DNA of 28,818 bases from a virus. Of this stretch, positions 1 to 6,766 are shown piece by piece. How positions within the stretch are numbered: position 1 is the first letter of the stretch; each line of letters begins with the position of its first letter. Made by a program: the position numbers and the translations under genes. The notes below the pieces were generated by a model. It ran no database searches and was not told the origin of the DNA. It was given only the letters and a program-made list of their open reading frames with translations. The stretch lies in IMG/VR virus record IMGVR_UViG_3300030117_002974, positions 1 to 28,818 of that record; one strand, given 5' to 3'.

Positions 1-384
1 GCGTATCAAACAGGTTCAACATTTGATACATCTAATTACAGGTGGACACCAGCAGTTGCAGGTAAATATTGGATTTTTAGTTCTGTATCTATGAAAGCAA
101 CAAGTTCATCTCAGTATTACAATTTAAGAAAAGTATCAGCACAACTATACAAAAATGGAAGTGTTACTGCAAATCCTGAGATAAGAGTGAGAGTTGATTT
201 TAATGATTCTAACATTCAAGCAGCAACAGCAAATGATTTTACAGTTACTTTACAAGGTACAATATCACTTACAGCAACTGACTATCTTGAAGTGTTTGGA
301 ATGAGGGAAAACGCAAATGGAACGAATGATGGAAGGTTTGAGGGTAGTGTTTCATATTTTGGAGGATATAGGATAGGAACATGA
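1..384 (+). CDS. C1q-like tail fibre/receptor-binding protein, 5' truncated
   Basis: The frame is open from the first base, so only the last 127 residues are in the window. They contain a pattern typical of C1q/TNF-like beta-sandwich heads on phage fibres: FDTSNYRWTP, then AGKYWIFSSVSM, an alternating hydrophobic strand region (LRKVSAQLYKNGS), and a C-terminal FEGSVSYFGGYRIGT strand. Such domains usually trimerise at the distal tip of fibres and bind host surface structures. The ATG at 91 lies inside the domain and is not a credible start. The stop overlaps the next gene by four bases (ATGA). It is the first of four consecutive fibre-type genes. Fold assignment is by motif only; the missing N-terminus probably holds the attachment part. 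Confidence 0.7.
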   Translation, partial: AYQTGSTFDTSNYRWTPAVAGKYWIFSSVSMKATSSSQYYNLRKVSAQLYKNGSVTANPEIRVRVDFNDSNIQAATANDFTVTLQGTISLTATDYLEVFGMRENANGTNDGRFEGSVSYFGGYRIGT

Positions 385-908
385 GTATATTAAAAACAAA
401 TCAAATAACTGACTTAGGAGGTAACGAACTCCTAACCAGTAATGGTAGTGGTGTTATATCTAGTGGTGGTGCAATAACAAATACTCCATCTTTTATGTAT
501 CGAAGAGGATCTAATTTTGCTTTAACACAAAATGCTACTACACAAATAAATTTTGATACTAAAATTGCAGATACAAACAACGCATACAACACATCAACTG
601 GTAGATTTTCACCACCCACAGGACAAGCTGGGTACTATTTCTTTTTTTGTGGAATACAATCGTCTGCAAATCCAGCAGCTTCGTTTCATTGTGGTATTCA
701 ATTACGAGATAGTGGAGATAATGGTGTTAGTAGTGGTTTTGGAATGGATCCATATTTAGATTTTCAATCTCAATTTGCTGTTGTAAATCATAAAATTTAT
801 TATGTTCCAGTAGATCACACAGTAAGAGTGATAGCGTTTACTGGTACTTCTGGAGTTGAGGCTACAACTAGAACTTTTTTTGGAGGATATAAATTAATAG
901 GAGCATAA
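381..908 (+). CDS. Tail fibre-like protein with conserved attachment N-terminus and C1q-like C-terminus
   Basis: A 175-residue protein. The N-terminus (SILKTNQITDLGG followed by NELLTSNGSG) is a short motif seen at the start of many marine phage fibre proteins and shared with the next gene (SIIKVNTIQDVGG, NNLLISNGSG). The rest looks like a C1q-type beta-sandwich: FDTKIADTNNAYNTSTGRFSPP, AGYYFFFCGIQSS, and a terminal FFGGYKLIGA strand matching the end of the upstream protein. The likely role is host recognition at the tail. The start overlaps the upstream stop as ATGA, and an upstream GGAGGATATAGG supplies a ribosome-binding site. A perfect 7-bp inverted repeat lies at 414-435 inside the coding region. 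Confidence 0.75.
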   Translation: MSILKTNQITDLGGNELLTSNGSGVISSGGAITNTPSFMYRRGSNFALTQNATTQINFDTKIADTNNAYNTSTGRFSPPTGQAGYYFFFCGIQSSANPAASFHCGIQLRDSGDNGVSSGFGMDPYLDFQSQFAVVNHKIYYVPVDHTVRVIAFTGTSGVEATTRTFFGGYKLIGA

Positions 909-909
909 C

Positions 910-1479
910 ATGACATCAATAATTAAAGTAAACACAATACAAGATGTAGGTGGAAACAACCTATTAATATCTAATGGATCAGGAACTATTACTACTAATA
1001 AAATTGGAATTACTGAAGCTGACCAATGGAGATTATCAGCAGACTTAACTACAGCAACCAATGTTGTAACTGTTTTATCTAGTAATTTAGAAAGAGTAGA
1101 TACATCAGCACAAGGGTACTTAGGTACTGGAATGACACAAGCAAGTGGAATATTTACATTTCCAAGCACAGGAATTTGGTTAGTGTCTTATGGAATATCT
1201 ACATCTAAAAATTCTGCTTGGACTTATTTGTATGCAAATATTGAAACTACAACTAACAACTCTACTTATACTACTGTTTCTCGTGCAGTAACTTCTAGCA
1301 CAGGAACAATGAGTGGATATCCTGAAATATCTTCAATGTCACAAACTCTTGTAGATGTTACTAGCACTTCATTAGTTAAAGTAAGATTTGTTTATAATAC
1401 AAATGTTGCTATTACCCTTCAAGGTAACTCAAATTATAATAAAACATTTTTTACATTCATTAGATTAGGAAATACATAA
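910..1479 (+). CDS. Tail fibre-like protein, paralogue of the upstream gene at its N-terminus
   Basis: A 189-residue protein. Residues 1-30 repeat the SI-K-N-I-D-GGN-LL-SNGSG pattern of the preceding gene. The C-terminal part again looks like a C1q-like fold: VDTSAQGYLGTGM, SGIFTFPSTGIWLVSYGIS, and a final FFTFIRLG strand. The body differs from the neighbour, so these look like a shared attachment module with different receptor-binding heads. It starts one base after the upstream stop, downstream of TTAATAGGAG, which provides AGGAG for initiation. Role in host binding is inferred from domain type and context. Confidence 0.75.
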   Translation: MTSIIKVNTIQDVGGNNLLISNGSGTITTNKIGITEADQWRLSADLTTATNVVTVLSSNLERVDTSAQGYLGTGMTQASGIFTFPSTGIWLVSYGISTSKNSAWTYLYANIETTTNNSTYTTVSRAVTSSTGTMSGYPEISSMSQTLVDVTSTSLVKVRFVYNTNVAITLQGNSNYNKTFFTFIRLGNT

Positions 1480-1480
1480 C

Positions 1481-2032
1481 ATGGCAATAACTAGATTAAA
1501 CAACAACTCATTAACATCAATTACTGCTTTACCTACTGCGATATCAACTGGTAAAATTGGACAAGTTTTACAAGCGTATAAAAGTGATAATTTTGAAACA
1601 TCTGCTTCTAGTGATACAGATATTACAGGATTAAGCGTTGCTATAACACCAACAGCAACCAGTTCAAAAATATTGGTTTTATCTAATATAGGTGGTTTTT
1701 CACATAATGGAGTAGGTGGTGGATTTTGTATCAATAGAGGAATCGGTGGCACTTTCACTAAAATAGGTCGAGCCAATGCAGATGGTAGTAGAACAAGAAC
1801 AAGTTATGCTGGTGATCTTTATACTGGTGACGCATCAGGAACAGGACAAATGTTTTTTAGTTCAAATACTTGTCATTTAGATAGTCCAAACACAACATCA
1901 GAAGTAACTTATAAAGTTACTGCTCAATTAAATGGAAATACTTTGAGAGTAAATTTTGAAGAAACAAATAGTGATAATAGTGATACTAATGTTGGAACAT
2001 CAAATATTACTGTTATGGAAATATTAGCATAA
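1481..2032 (+). CDS. Beta-sandwich virion protein, probable tail fibre component
   Basis: A 183-residue protein starting MAITRLNNNSLTSITALP and continuing GKIGQVLQAYKSDNF, then TDITGLSVAITPTATSSKIL. This arrangement is familiar from many marine phage structural proteins placed next to fibre genes. The middle is Gly/Ser/Thr rich with alternating hydrophobics, as expected for beta structure, and the C-terminus (TSNITVMEILA) looks like a closing strand. It starts one base after the previous stop and belongs to the same unit. I do not recognise a catalytic motif. Receptor-binding or fibre decoration is the best guess from position. Confidence 0.65.
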   Translation: MAITRLNNNSLTSITALPTAISTGKIGQVLQAYKSDNFETSASSDTDITGLSVAITPTATSSKILVLSNIGGFSHNGVGGGFCINRGIGGTFTKIGRANADGSRTRTSYAGDLYTGDASGTGQMFFSSNTCHLDSPNTTSEVTYKVTAQLNGNTLRVNFEETNSDNSDTNVGTSNITVMEILA

Positions 2033-2049
2033 TAAAGAAAGGAAAAAAA

Positions 2050-2382
2050 ATGGCACAACTATCAACTAAAATATCTCTGTATTGTAAAGCTAAAGGTAAG
2101 TCAGATATTGATTTTACCAAAGATGTTTTATTACAAGATGACTCAGATGGCAAAGGAGCATACATCAAAGAATGGAATGTTTCAGGTGTAGATAAACCTA
2201 GCGACTCTGATCTATCATCTTATGAAACTGCTGGAAATACAGAAGAAAAAAACAATACTGTCAGAGCTACAAGAAGAGCAGCTTATGGTGATATTGGCGA
2301 TCAGCTTGATGAGATTTATAAATCATTCGATGATTGGAAAGCTAGAATTAAATCTGTTAAAGACGCAAATCCAAAGAGCTAA
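2050..2382 (+). CDS. Small protein with tail-fibre-assembly/XkdW-like C-terminal motif
   Basis: A 110-residue protein preceded by AAAGAAAGGAAAAAAA, a clear ribosome-binding site. The C-terminal part contains RRAAYGDIGDQLDEIYKSFDD followed by WKARIKSVKDANPK. This closely follows the R-AYP-IGDQLDALW...W---I--VK--(Y/N)PKP signature found in many phage proteins encoded beside tail fibres, often annotated as fibre assembly or fibre-associated proteins. The N-terminal half is polar and unrecognised. Position directly after the fibre genes supports a chaperone-like or fibre-associated role, but that role is inferred. Confidence 0.65.
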   Translation: MAQLSTKISLYCKAKGKSDIDFTKDVLLQDDSDGKGAYIKEWNVSGVDKPSDSDLSSYETAGNTEEKNNTVRATRRAAYGDIGDQLDEIYKSFDDWKARIKSVKDANPKS

Positions 2383-2384
2383 TT

Positions 2385-2423
2385 ATGTGTGAATTTTGTA
2401 ATGGCGAATGTGTTTGTAAATGA
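2385..2423 (+). CDS. Candidate 12-residue cysteine-rich micro-ORF
   Basis: The frame encodes MCEFCNGECVCK, with four cysteines (positions 2, 5, 9 and 11) in CxxC and CxC spacing. AAAGAG lies six bases upstream of the ATG, inside the end of the preceding gene, and the ATG is three bases after that stop. The stop overlaps the next start as ATGA. The next gene has no visible ribosome-binding site of its own, so this ORF may act as a translational coupler or leader, and the peptide itself could hold a metal. Very short ORFs arise by chance, so this is a candidate only. Confidence 0.35.
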   Translation: MCEFCNGECVCK

Positions 2424-2926
2424 AATATTTAGTATTAGTGTTTTTGTTGCTATCAGGAATAGCATATTCAGCAGATACTAATACGACTGTTAGTTCCACA
2501 GTAACAGGAACAACTACAGTAGATAAAACTCCAAGCACAGCAAACGCACCAAATGTAATGATATCTAATCAAGATGTCTGTACCTCTGGTGGCTCAGTTG
2601 CTCTACAGACGCAAATATTTGGTTTTGCCAAAGGATCTACTGTAACAGATATTACTTGTGAAAGACTTAAATTATCTAGAGCTTTATATGCTATGGGTAT
2701 GAAAGTTGCTGGTGTATCTGTGTTATGTCAAGATCCTCGTGTATTTCAAGCGATGGAAATGGCTGGTACTCCTTGCCCTTACTTTGGAACAATAGGTGAG
2801 GTGGCACAAGCTGGGTGGGATAGCCACCCAAAAGATAGACCAGATTATGTAAAGGAGTCTAATGCTAAGAACTATATTGTTGGTGGTGTTATTTTGGCTA
2901 TTACCACAGGCATCTTTATATTCTGA
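2420..2926 (+). CDS. Exported protein with signal peptide and C-terminal membrane anchor, unknown function
   Basis: A 168-residue protein. Residues 1-18 are a textbook signal peptide (MKYLVLVFLLLSGIAYSA), probably cleaved after Ser-Ala. A Thr/Ser-rich linker (about 19-45) follows, then a compact central region with five Cys, including DVCTSGG, ITCERLK, VLCQDP and TPCPYFG. The last ~18 residues (NYIVGGVILAITTGIFIF) form a membrane segment. Topology is therefore periplasmic with a C-terminal anchor. No family is recognised with confidence. It lacks an obvious Shine-Dalgarno and its start overlaps the Cys-rich micro-ORF, suggesting coupled translation. Its 3' end overlaps the next gene by 65 bases. 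Confidence 0.75.
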   Translation: MKYLVLVFLLLSGIAYSADTNTTVSSTVTGTTTVDKTPSTANAPNVMISNQDVCTSGGSVALQTQIFGFAKGSTVTDITCERLKLSRALYAMGMKVAGVSVLCQDPRVFQAMEMAGTPCPYFGTIGEVAQAGWDSHPKDRPDYVKESNAKNYIVGGVILAITTGIFIF

Positions 2927-4115
2927 AGAAACATCTAATCTTGTAACTCCAGCAGACGAATGGGATCAGAGTGGCAAAGTAAGCACTACTCAATGTTCCT
3001 ACTCAGGTGCTTTGGAAGATGGTGAGGTTTGTACTGGATCTGCTAACACACGAGGTGTAGCCGATGGTGGTGGTACAATAACCAGCGATGTATATAGTCT
3101 TATTACCGATGGTGGTCTAACCATTGATGAAATACAACAAGGCTTTGATATAAATTATGGTGTCACAGTAGAGTCACATCGCAGTAATATTACTGTTCCT
3201 ACTTGTTCAGCTACGAATGGTGATTGTAAAGATATTTTTCGTATTACTGTTACCTTACGAGATCAAGACAACAATGTATTTGATACTTTGGAACGAGAGG
3301 TAGAATTAGACTTTGGTGGCACAAGAGATTATCTTTATACCGATACTATTGATCCTAATTTTTACACAGACATAACTACACAAATGTCTTTGTATGGCAC
3401 AGACGCTGGATATGTTCATGGTTATTATGGAGCGATATTTAGCGATCCTGTTTTGACTGCAACATATACAGTTGTAGAGCAAGTAGAAGATATTATAAAC
3501 GATATAGTCAATGATGTTATCGATGACATCATCAATGACTCTACAGATTTTGAAATTATTGAAATAGATTTTGGTGATAACCTAGATCCTATTGAGATTT
3601 CTATTGATGATCTGACTATTGATCTTCCTGAAATTGAGACCATAGAACTAGAATTACCTGAGATTGAGATTGAAGTAGAACCTGAAGTTCAGATAGAACT
3701 TGCAGAGGTTATGGAAGAAGTTGCTGAAATGGATATTGAGGTCGAAGTTGAAGTAGAACCTGAACCAGAGTCTGAAGTTGAAGAAACAGAAAGCACAGAA
3801 ACTCAAGAGTCTGAGCAAGAACCTGAACAAAGAGAAGTTAAAGTTGTTCAACAAAAAGAAACAAAAGAACAAATAGCAAAAAAGATTTTAGCCAAAGTAG
3901 CAGATAGTGGCGATCAAGTTGCCCTTGATACAGTCAAACTTGCTGTTATGGCACAATTAGCAGACACAAAAGGATTTAACGAGTACCAACAAACAACTCT
4001 TACAGACATGGATATTTCTAATTATAGTATGATGCAGATTGATGATTTATATGGTGGCTTGTTTGAGTCTGCACAAAATCAAATGATGAATGAGATTGTA
4101 AATGCCCAGTATTGA
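2862..4115 (+). CDS. Exported protein with long Asp/Glu/Ile-rich acidic tract, unknown function
   Basis: A 417-residue protein. The start at 2862 is set by AAAGGAG at 2851-2857 and gives a good signal peptide (MLRTILLVVLFWLLPQASLYSEE). Residues about 25-200 look like a beta-rich domain with four Cys (TQCSYSG, EVCTGSANTRG, PTCSATNGDCKD). Residues about 203-325 are a strikingly acidic region: first an I/N/D repeat (EDIINDIVNDVIDDIINDS), then E-I/V-E-P repeats (LPEIEIEVEPEVQIEL and EVEVEVEPEPESEVEE). A more ordinary helical C-terminus (about 335-417) follows. The acidic stretch may bind cations or act as a spacer. No family recognised; it is encoded among other exported proteins. Confidence 0.75.
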   Translation: MLRTILLVVLFWLLPQASLYSEETSNLVTPADEWDQSGKVSTTQCSYSGALEDGEVCTGSANTRGVADGGGTITSDVYSLITDGGLTIDEIQQGFDINYGVTVESHRSNITVPTCSATNGDCKDIFRITVTLRDQDNNVFDTLEREVELDFGGTRDYLYTDTIDPNFYTDITTQMSLYGTDAGYVHGYYGAIFSDPVLTATYTVVEQVEDIINDIVNDVIDDIINDSTDFEIIEIDFGDNLDPIEISIDDLTIDLPEIETIELELPEIEIEVEPEVQIELAEVMEEVAEMDIEVEVEVEPEPESEVEETESTETQESEQEPEQREVKVVQQKETKEQIAKKILAKVADSGDQVALDTVKLAVMAQLADTKGFNEYQQTTLTDMDISNYSMMQIDDLYGGLFESAQNQMMNEIVNAQY

Positions 4116-4584
4116 GTATCAAGGTCTTAAATTTACTGGTGGTAAATTCTTTATTATTATCTCATTAATAGGTGCAATCATAGGTGGTGGCTGGACTGGC
4201 TATAAATTTTATGATGATTACCTTGACATGAAACAACAAGTACAAGAGTTTGTAGCACCTGACCTTAGTGGCTTTGATAAAAGAATAGAGCTAATACAAC
4301 AAGAAGTGTCTATGCTGAATGAAGAAATGCAAATGATTTTATCTGAGGTTGAGCTTGTGGCATCTACTGCAAAAGAACTTAAAGACGATCTGAAAAGCGA
4401 TGTTCGTCAACTAGAAGCTGACTCAAGACATATTGAGGCATTAGTTGATGGTATCAAAAACAAAACAAGAGAAGAACTTAGATTGTTTGAAGATATGATT
4501 AGAGAATTAGAAGATAATCTACAATTAGAAATAGACAAGGCATTAAATAATCCATTAGGTAATATGTCAGCAAAGGTAAAATAA
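4102..4584 (+). CDS. Membrane-anchored coiled-coil protein, unknown function
   Basis: A 160-residue protein overlapping the previous gene by 14 bases. A single membrane segment lies at about residues 15-35 (KFFIIISLIGAIIGGGW). The rest is a long charged heptad-rich coiled coil (about 38-145: FDKRIELIQQEVSMLNEEM, ELVASTAKELKDDLKSDVR, ELRLFEDMIRELEDNL). A short N-terminal segment, one span and a long helical ectodomain is a layout shared by spanin-type and tail-associated proteins. I cannot tell which applies. Its position between an exported acidic protein and a small terminase gives little further guidance. Confidence 0.65.
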   Translation: MPSIEYQGLKFTGGKFFIIISLIGAIIGGGWTGYKFYDDYLDMKQQVQEFVAPDLSGFDKRIELIQQEVSMLNEEMQMILSEVELVASTAKELKDDLKSDVRQLEADSRHIEALVDGIKNKTREELRLFEDMIRELEDNLQLEIDKALNNPLGNMSAKVK

Positions 4585-5006
4585 TGACTACAGAAATTGT
4601 AAAAAAACAAGGCAACAGACCAAGTAAATACAAACAGTCTATTCTTGCAGATTTATTTGAAATGTTGGCTCGTGGTAAAACAATCAGAGAATGTTGCAAG
4701 GAGCTTGATGTATCTTGGACAACTCTTAGACAATGGATTAACAAAGATAAAAAATTAAACGATCAATATCTACAGGCAAAGCATGATAGCGTACTTTATA
4801 CGATTGAAGATTTAGATAAGCTATTAGAAGAAGCAAAGAAAGATCCAAAGTTAAATATGACTAAAGTCAAGCTGCTAGAAATTATACAAAAAAATGTGCA
4901 TTTTAAGGCTGGTAAATTAGCACCTAAAATTTATGGCACAGAAAAACAAACCATGTCAATACAAGATCAAAAGGGTAATGAGTTTAAAGTGGAGTGGAGC
5001 AAATGA
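4584..5006 (+). CDS. terS: Terminase small subunit (Sf6 gp1-like)
   Basis: A 140-residue protein with the layout of Sf6-type small terminases. It has an N-terminal GRPSKY-like sequence (NRPSKYKQSI) and a helix-turn-helix (ARGKTIRECCKELDVSWTTLRQWI, residues about 29-52). A helical oligomerisation region follows (DEYL/DQYLQAKHDSVLYTIEDLDKLLEEA), then LLEIIQKNVHFKAGKLAPKIYG, which corresponds to the A-x-x-x-PxKYG segment of the family. In known relatives this protein recognises the pac site and activates the large terminase. Here it lies about 13 kb from the large subunit in window coordinates, which is unusual unless the molecule is circular. It overlaps both neighbours by 1-4 bases. No catalytic residues are expected. 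Confidence 0.7.
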   Translation: MTTEIVKKQGNRPSKYKQSILADLFEMLARGKTIRECCKELDVSWTTLRQWINKDKKLNDQYLQAKHDSVLYTIEDLDKLLEEAKKDPKLNMTKVKLLEIIQKNVHFKAGKLAPKIYGTEKQTMSIQDQKGNEFKVEWSK

Positions 5007-5194
5007 AGATTGATGTAAAAACCATAGCACCATACATAGTCATTCTAGCATCTATGCTTATTACTTGGGGTATGTGGTCAGAAAGATTAGAAGCTGTCGA
5101 AAAGAAGGCAGATAAAATATCACAGATGCAACAAGATATAGCTGTGATAAAAGAAAAGATTATATGGATAGAAAGTTATCTAATAAATAAATGA
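5003..5194 (+). CDS. Small single-span membrane protein with coiled-coil tail
   Basis: A 63-residue protein from the ATG at 5003 (ATGA overlap with the terS stop). GGAG at 4991-4994 lies eight bases upstream; a GTG at 4994 would add three residues. The N-terminus contains one membrane segment (about 8-25: APYIVILASMLITWGMW). A charged coiled coil follows (RLEAVEKKADKISQMQQDIAVIKEKIIWIESYL). The pattern resembles XhlA-like or spanin-like accessory lysis proteins, but no diagnostic motif is present. It is encoded about 1.1 kb upstream of the lysozyme. Confidence 0.6.
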   Translation: MKIDVKTIAPYIVILASMLITWGMWSERLEAVEKKADKISQMQQDIAVIKEKIIWIESYLINK

Positions 5195-5400
5195 AGATGT
5201 TTATTATATTCTGGTTATGTATTCAGAATCCTTACACATCTTTAGATACAACTTGTACCCAACAGATAATTTACAATCAATCCTATAATACAAAAGCTGA
5301 ATGTAGAGCTGCATCGGAAAGTCTTGCACAATCTTTTATGCAAGAACCTAATGTATATGTTACTACATTTTGCACAACAAAAGCAGTACCTAAAGCATAA
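5191..5400 (+). CDS. Small secreted Cys-containing protein, unknown
   Basis: A 69-residue protein starting with ATGA overlap. The hydrophobic N-terminus (MKMFIIFWLCIQNPY) is a short signal-like segment. The body has Cys at TTCTQQ, AECRA and TTFCTTK, which could form disulfides in the periplasm. A cysteine at position 10 raises a weak lipoprotein possibility, but no clear lipobox is present. No family recognised. Adjacent to a small membrane coiled-coil gene, so an outer/inner spanin-type pair is conceivable but unproven. Confidence 0.5.
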   Translation: MKMFIIFWLCIQNPYTSLDTTCTQQIIYNQSYNTKAECRAASESLAQSFMQEPNVYVTTFCTTKAVPKA

Positions 5401-5418
5401 ACGCTATTAGGAGGGGGA

Positions 5419-6132
5419 ATGTTTAAAACTAAATCTATTTTGGTATTAAGTGATTTACACTTTCCTTACCAAAAAAAAGAATTTTTTAAGTGGATAAAAA
5501 AACTTAAAAAAAAAATTAAACCTACTTTGGTTGTTATGATTGGCGATTTGTTTGATGCACATTCTGTATCAACTCACTTACATTCACCAGAGTTGAAGAA
5601 CATTAAATATGAACTTGAAGAAGCTAGGGTTTGTATAAAAAAACTTAGAAAAATATTTGATTGTCCTATGCCTATTATGTGGGGTAATCACGATATTAGA
5701 ATACAAAGACTTGCTGAAAGATCAGCGATGCCTGAATCTTTTTTAAAAGACATAAATACGATACTAGGCATTGATAAAAAGTGGAAATGGACTTGGCACG
5801 ATAAATTGATTGTGCAATTACCAAACAAAACAAATCTATTTTTTACTCATCATTTTAAAGCAAATGTCTTAGCTAGTGCAAAAGAATTAGGAATGAGCTT
5901 ATGTGTTGGTCATCAACATACAAAGAGTTCTATTGAACTTTTTAGCTCACCTTTGGCCTTAAATTTTGCTATGTGTGTAGGATCTAGTATAGAGCCTAAA
6001 CATGAAGCATTCAAATATGGTAAAAACTTTATCAAAAGGCCAATAATTTCTTGTGCTAGTATTGTTAATTCTATACCACAATTACACCCAATGTTTCTTG
6101 ATAATAATGGCAAGTGGACTGGACAAGTATGA
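5419..6132 (+). CDS. Calcineurin-like metallophosphoesterase
   Basis: A 237-residue protein with the metallophosphoesterase motifs in order: D12-x-H14 (LSDLHFPY), GD at 42-43 (MIGDLFDAH), GNHD at 89-92 (MWGNHDIR), THH at 143-145, and GHQH at 164-167. These place two metals in the active site. Substrate is unknown; phage members are often annotated as phosphoesterases or putative nucleic-acid or nucleotide hydrolases. The start has a very strong AGGAGGGGG just upstream, one of the best ribosome-binding sites in the window, suggesting high expression. It overlaps the DUF3310 gene by four bases. Confidence 0.88.
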   Translation: MFKTKSILVLSDLHFPYQKKEFFKWIKKLKKKIKPTLVVMIGDLFDAHSVSTHLHSPELKNIKYELEEARVCIKKLRKIFDCPMPIMWGNHDIRIQRLAERSAMPESFLKDINTILGIDKKWKWTWHDKLIVQLPNKTNLFFTHHFKANVLASAKELGMSLCVGHQHTKSSIELFSSPLALNFAMCVGSSIEPKHEAFKYGKNFIKRPIISCASIVNSIPQLHPMFLDNNGKWTGQV

Positions 6133-6356
6133 GTGATAGGTGGACAAAAAGAGAGAACATAAACGATAAAATAAATCCTGAGTATTACATCGGCACAACA
6201 ATACAACTAGCTGATTTTATAAAAGCATTTAATTTAGACTTCTTTGAAGGATCTATTATTAAATATGTTGTGAGGTGGCGTAAAAAGAATAAACTTGAGG
6301 ATTTAGAAAAGGCGAAATGGTATCTGGAGAAACTAATAGAATGTACGAAGAAGTAA
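6129..6356 (+). CDS. DUF3310 family protein (SaV-like, putative nucleotide kinase annotation)
   Basis: A 75-residue protein from the ATG at 6129 (ATGA with the upstream stop); an in-frame GTG at 6114 is the alternative. The family signature is clear: NPEYYIGTTIQLADFIKAF, then LDFFEGSIIKYVVRWRKK, then LEDLEKAKWYLEKLIE, matching HPdYY...iE..D........F..GNaiKY..R...K....DL.KA.wYL. Databases often label this small phage domain a nucleotide kinase, but direct biochemical evidence is thin. It sits between a phosphoesterase and the lysozyme, and its end overlaps the lysozyme gene. Confidence 0.85.
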   Translation: MSDRWTKRENINDKINPEYYIGTTIQLADFIKAFNLDFFEGSIIKYVVRWRKKNKLEDLEKAKWYLEKLIECTKK

Positions 6357-6766
6357 AACAAGAAATAATAAAACATGAAGGTAAGATAAATAAAATTTAC
6401 AAAGACCATTTAGGTAACGCTACATTTGGCGTTGGCCATTTGGTTTTAGAAACAGACGATCTAAAAGAAGGGATAGAATACGATGATGCAACAATTATGG
6501 AATACTTTGAACGAGACTTTAGACAAGCTACCGATGATGCACAAACTTTCATCAAAGGGGAAACTATTGATCCTCGTGCTTTTGGCTGTGTTATTAATAT
6601 GGCTTTTCAGTTAGGATTACCAAGATTATCTAAATTTAAACGCTTTCAGTATCATTTGAATAAGTGTGAGTACGCTGAAGCTGCTGATGAGATGCTTGAT
6701 TCTAGATGGGCAAAACAAACACCGAATAGAGCAAGTGAATTAGCAGAAATTATGAGGAGCATTTAA
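6341..6766 (+). CDS. T4-type lysozyme (GH24 endolysin)
   Basis: The GH24 catalytic signature is KHEG-IYKDHLGNATFGVGHL. Counting from the ATG at 6341, the Glu is residue 13, the Asp 22 and the Thr 28, with the 9- and 6-residue spacings of T4 lysozyme E11/D20/T26. The length of 141 residues is normal for the family. The C-terminal part (DPRAFGCVINMAFQLGLPRLSKF, DSRWAKQTPNRASELAEIM) matches the usual lysozyme helical lobe. CTGGAGA lies upstream of 6341; an in-frame ATG at 6317 would add eight residues but has no good ribosome-binding site. No signal peptide, so release would need the downstream holin. Confidence 0.92.
   Translation: MYEEVKQEIIKHEGKINKIYKDHLGNATFGVGHLVLETDDLKEGIEYDDATIMEYFERDFRQATDDAQTFIKGETIDPRAFGCVINMAFQLGLPRLSKFKRFQYHLNKCEYAEAADEMLDSRWAKQTPNRASELAEIMRSI

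Noticed and set aside
3425-3872. Minus-strand ORFs opposite the acidic exported protein
   Set aside because: They are mirror frames of the GA-rich acidic repeats, giving Ser/Ile- and Phe-rich nonsense; the plus-strand reading has a signal peptide and ribosome-binding site.
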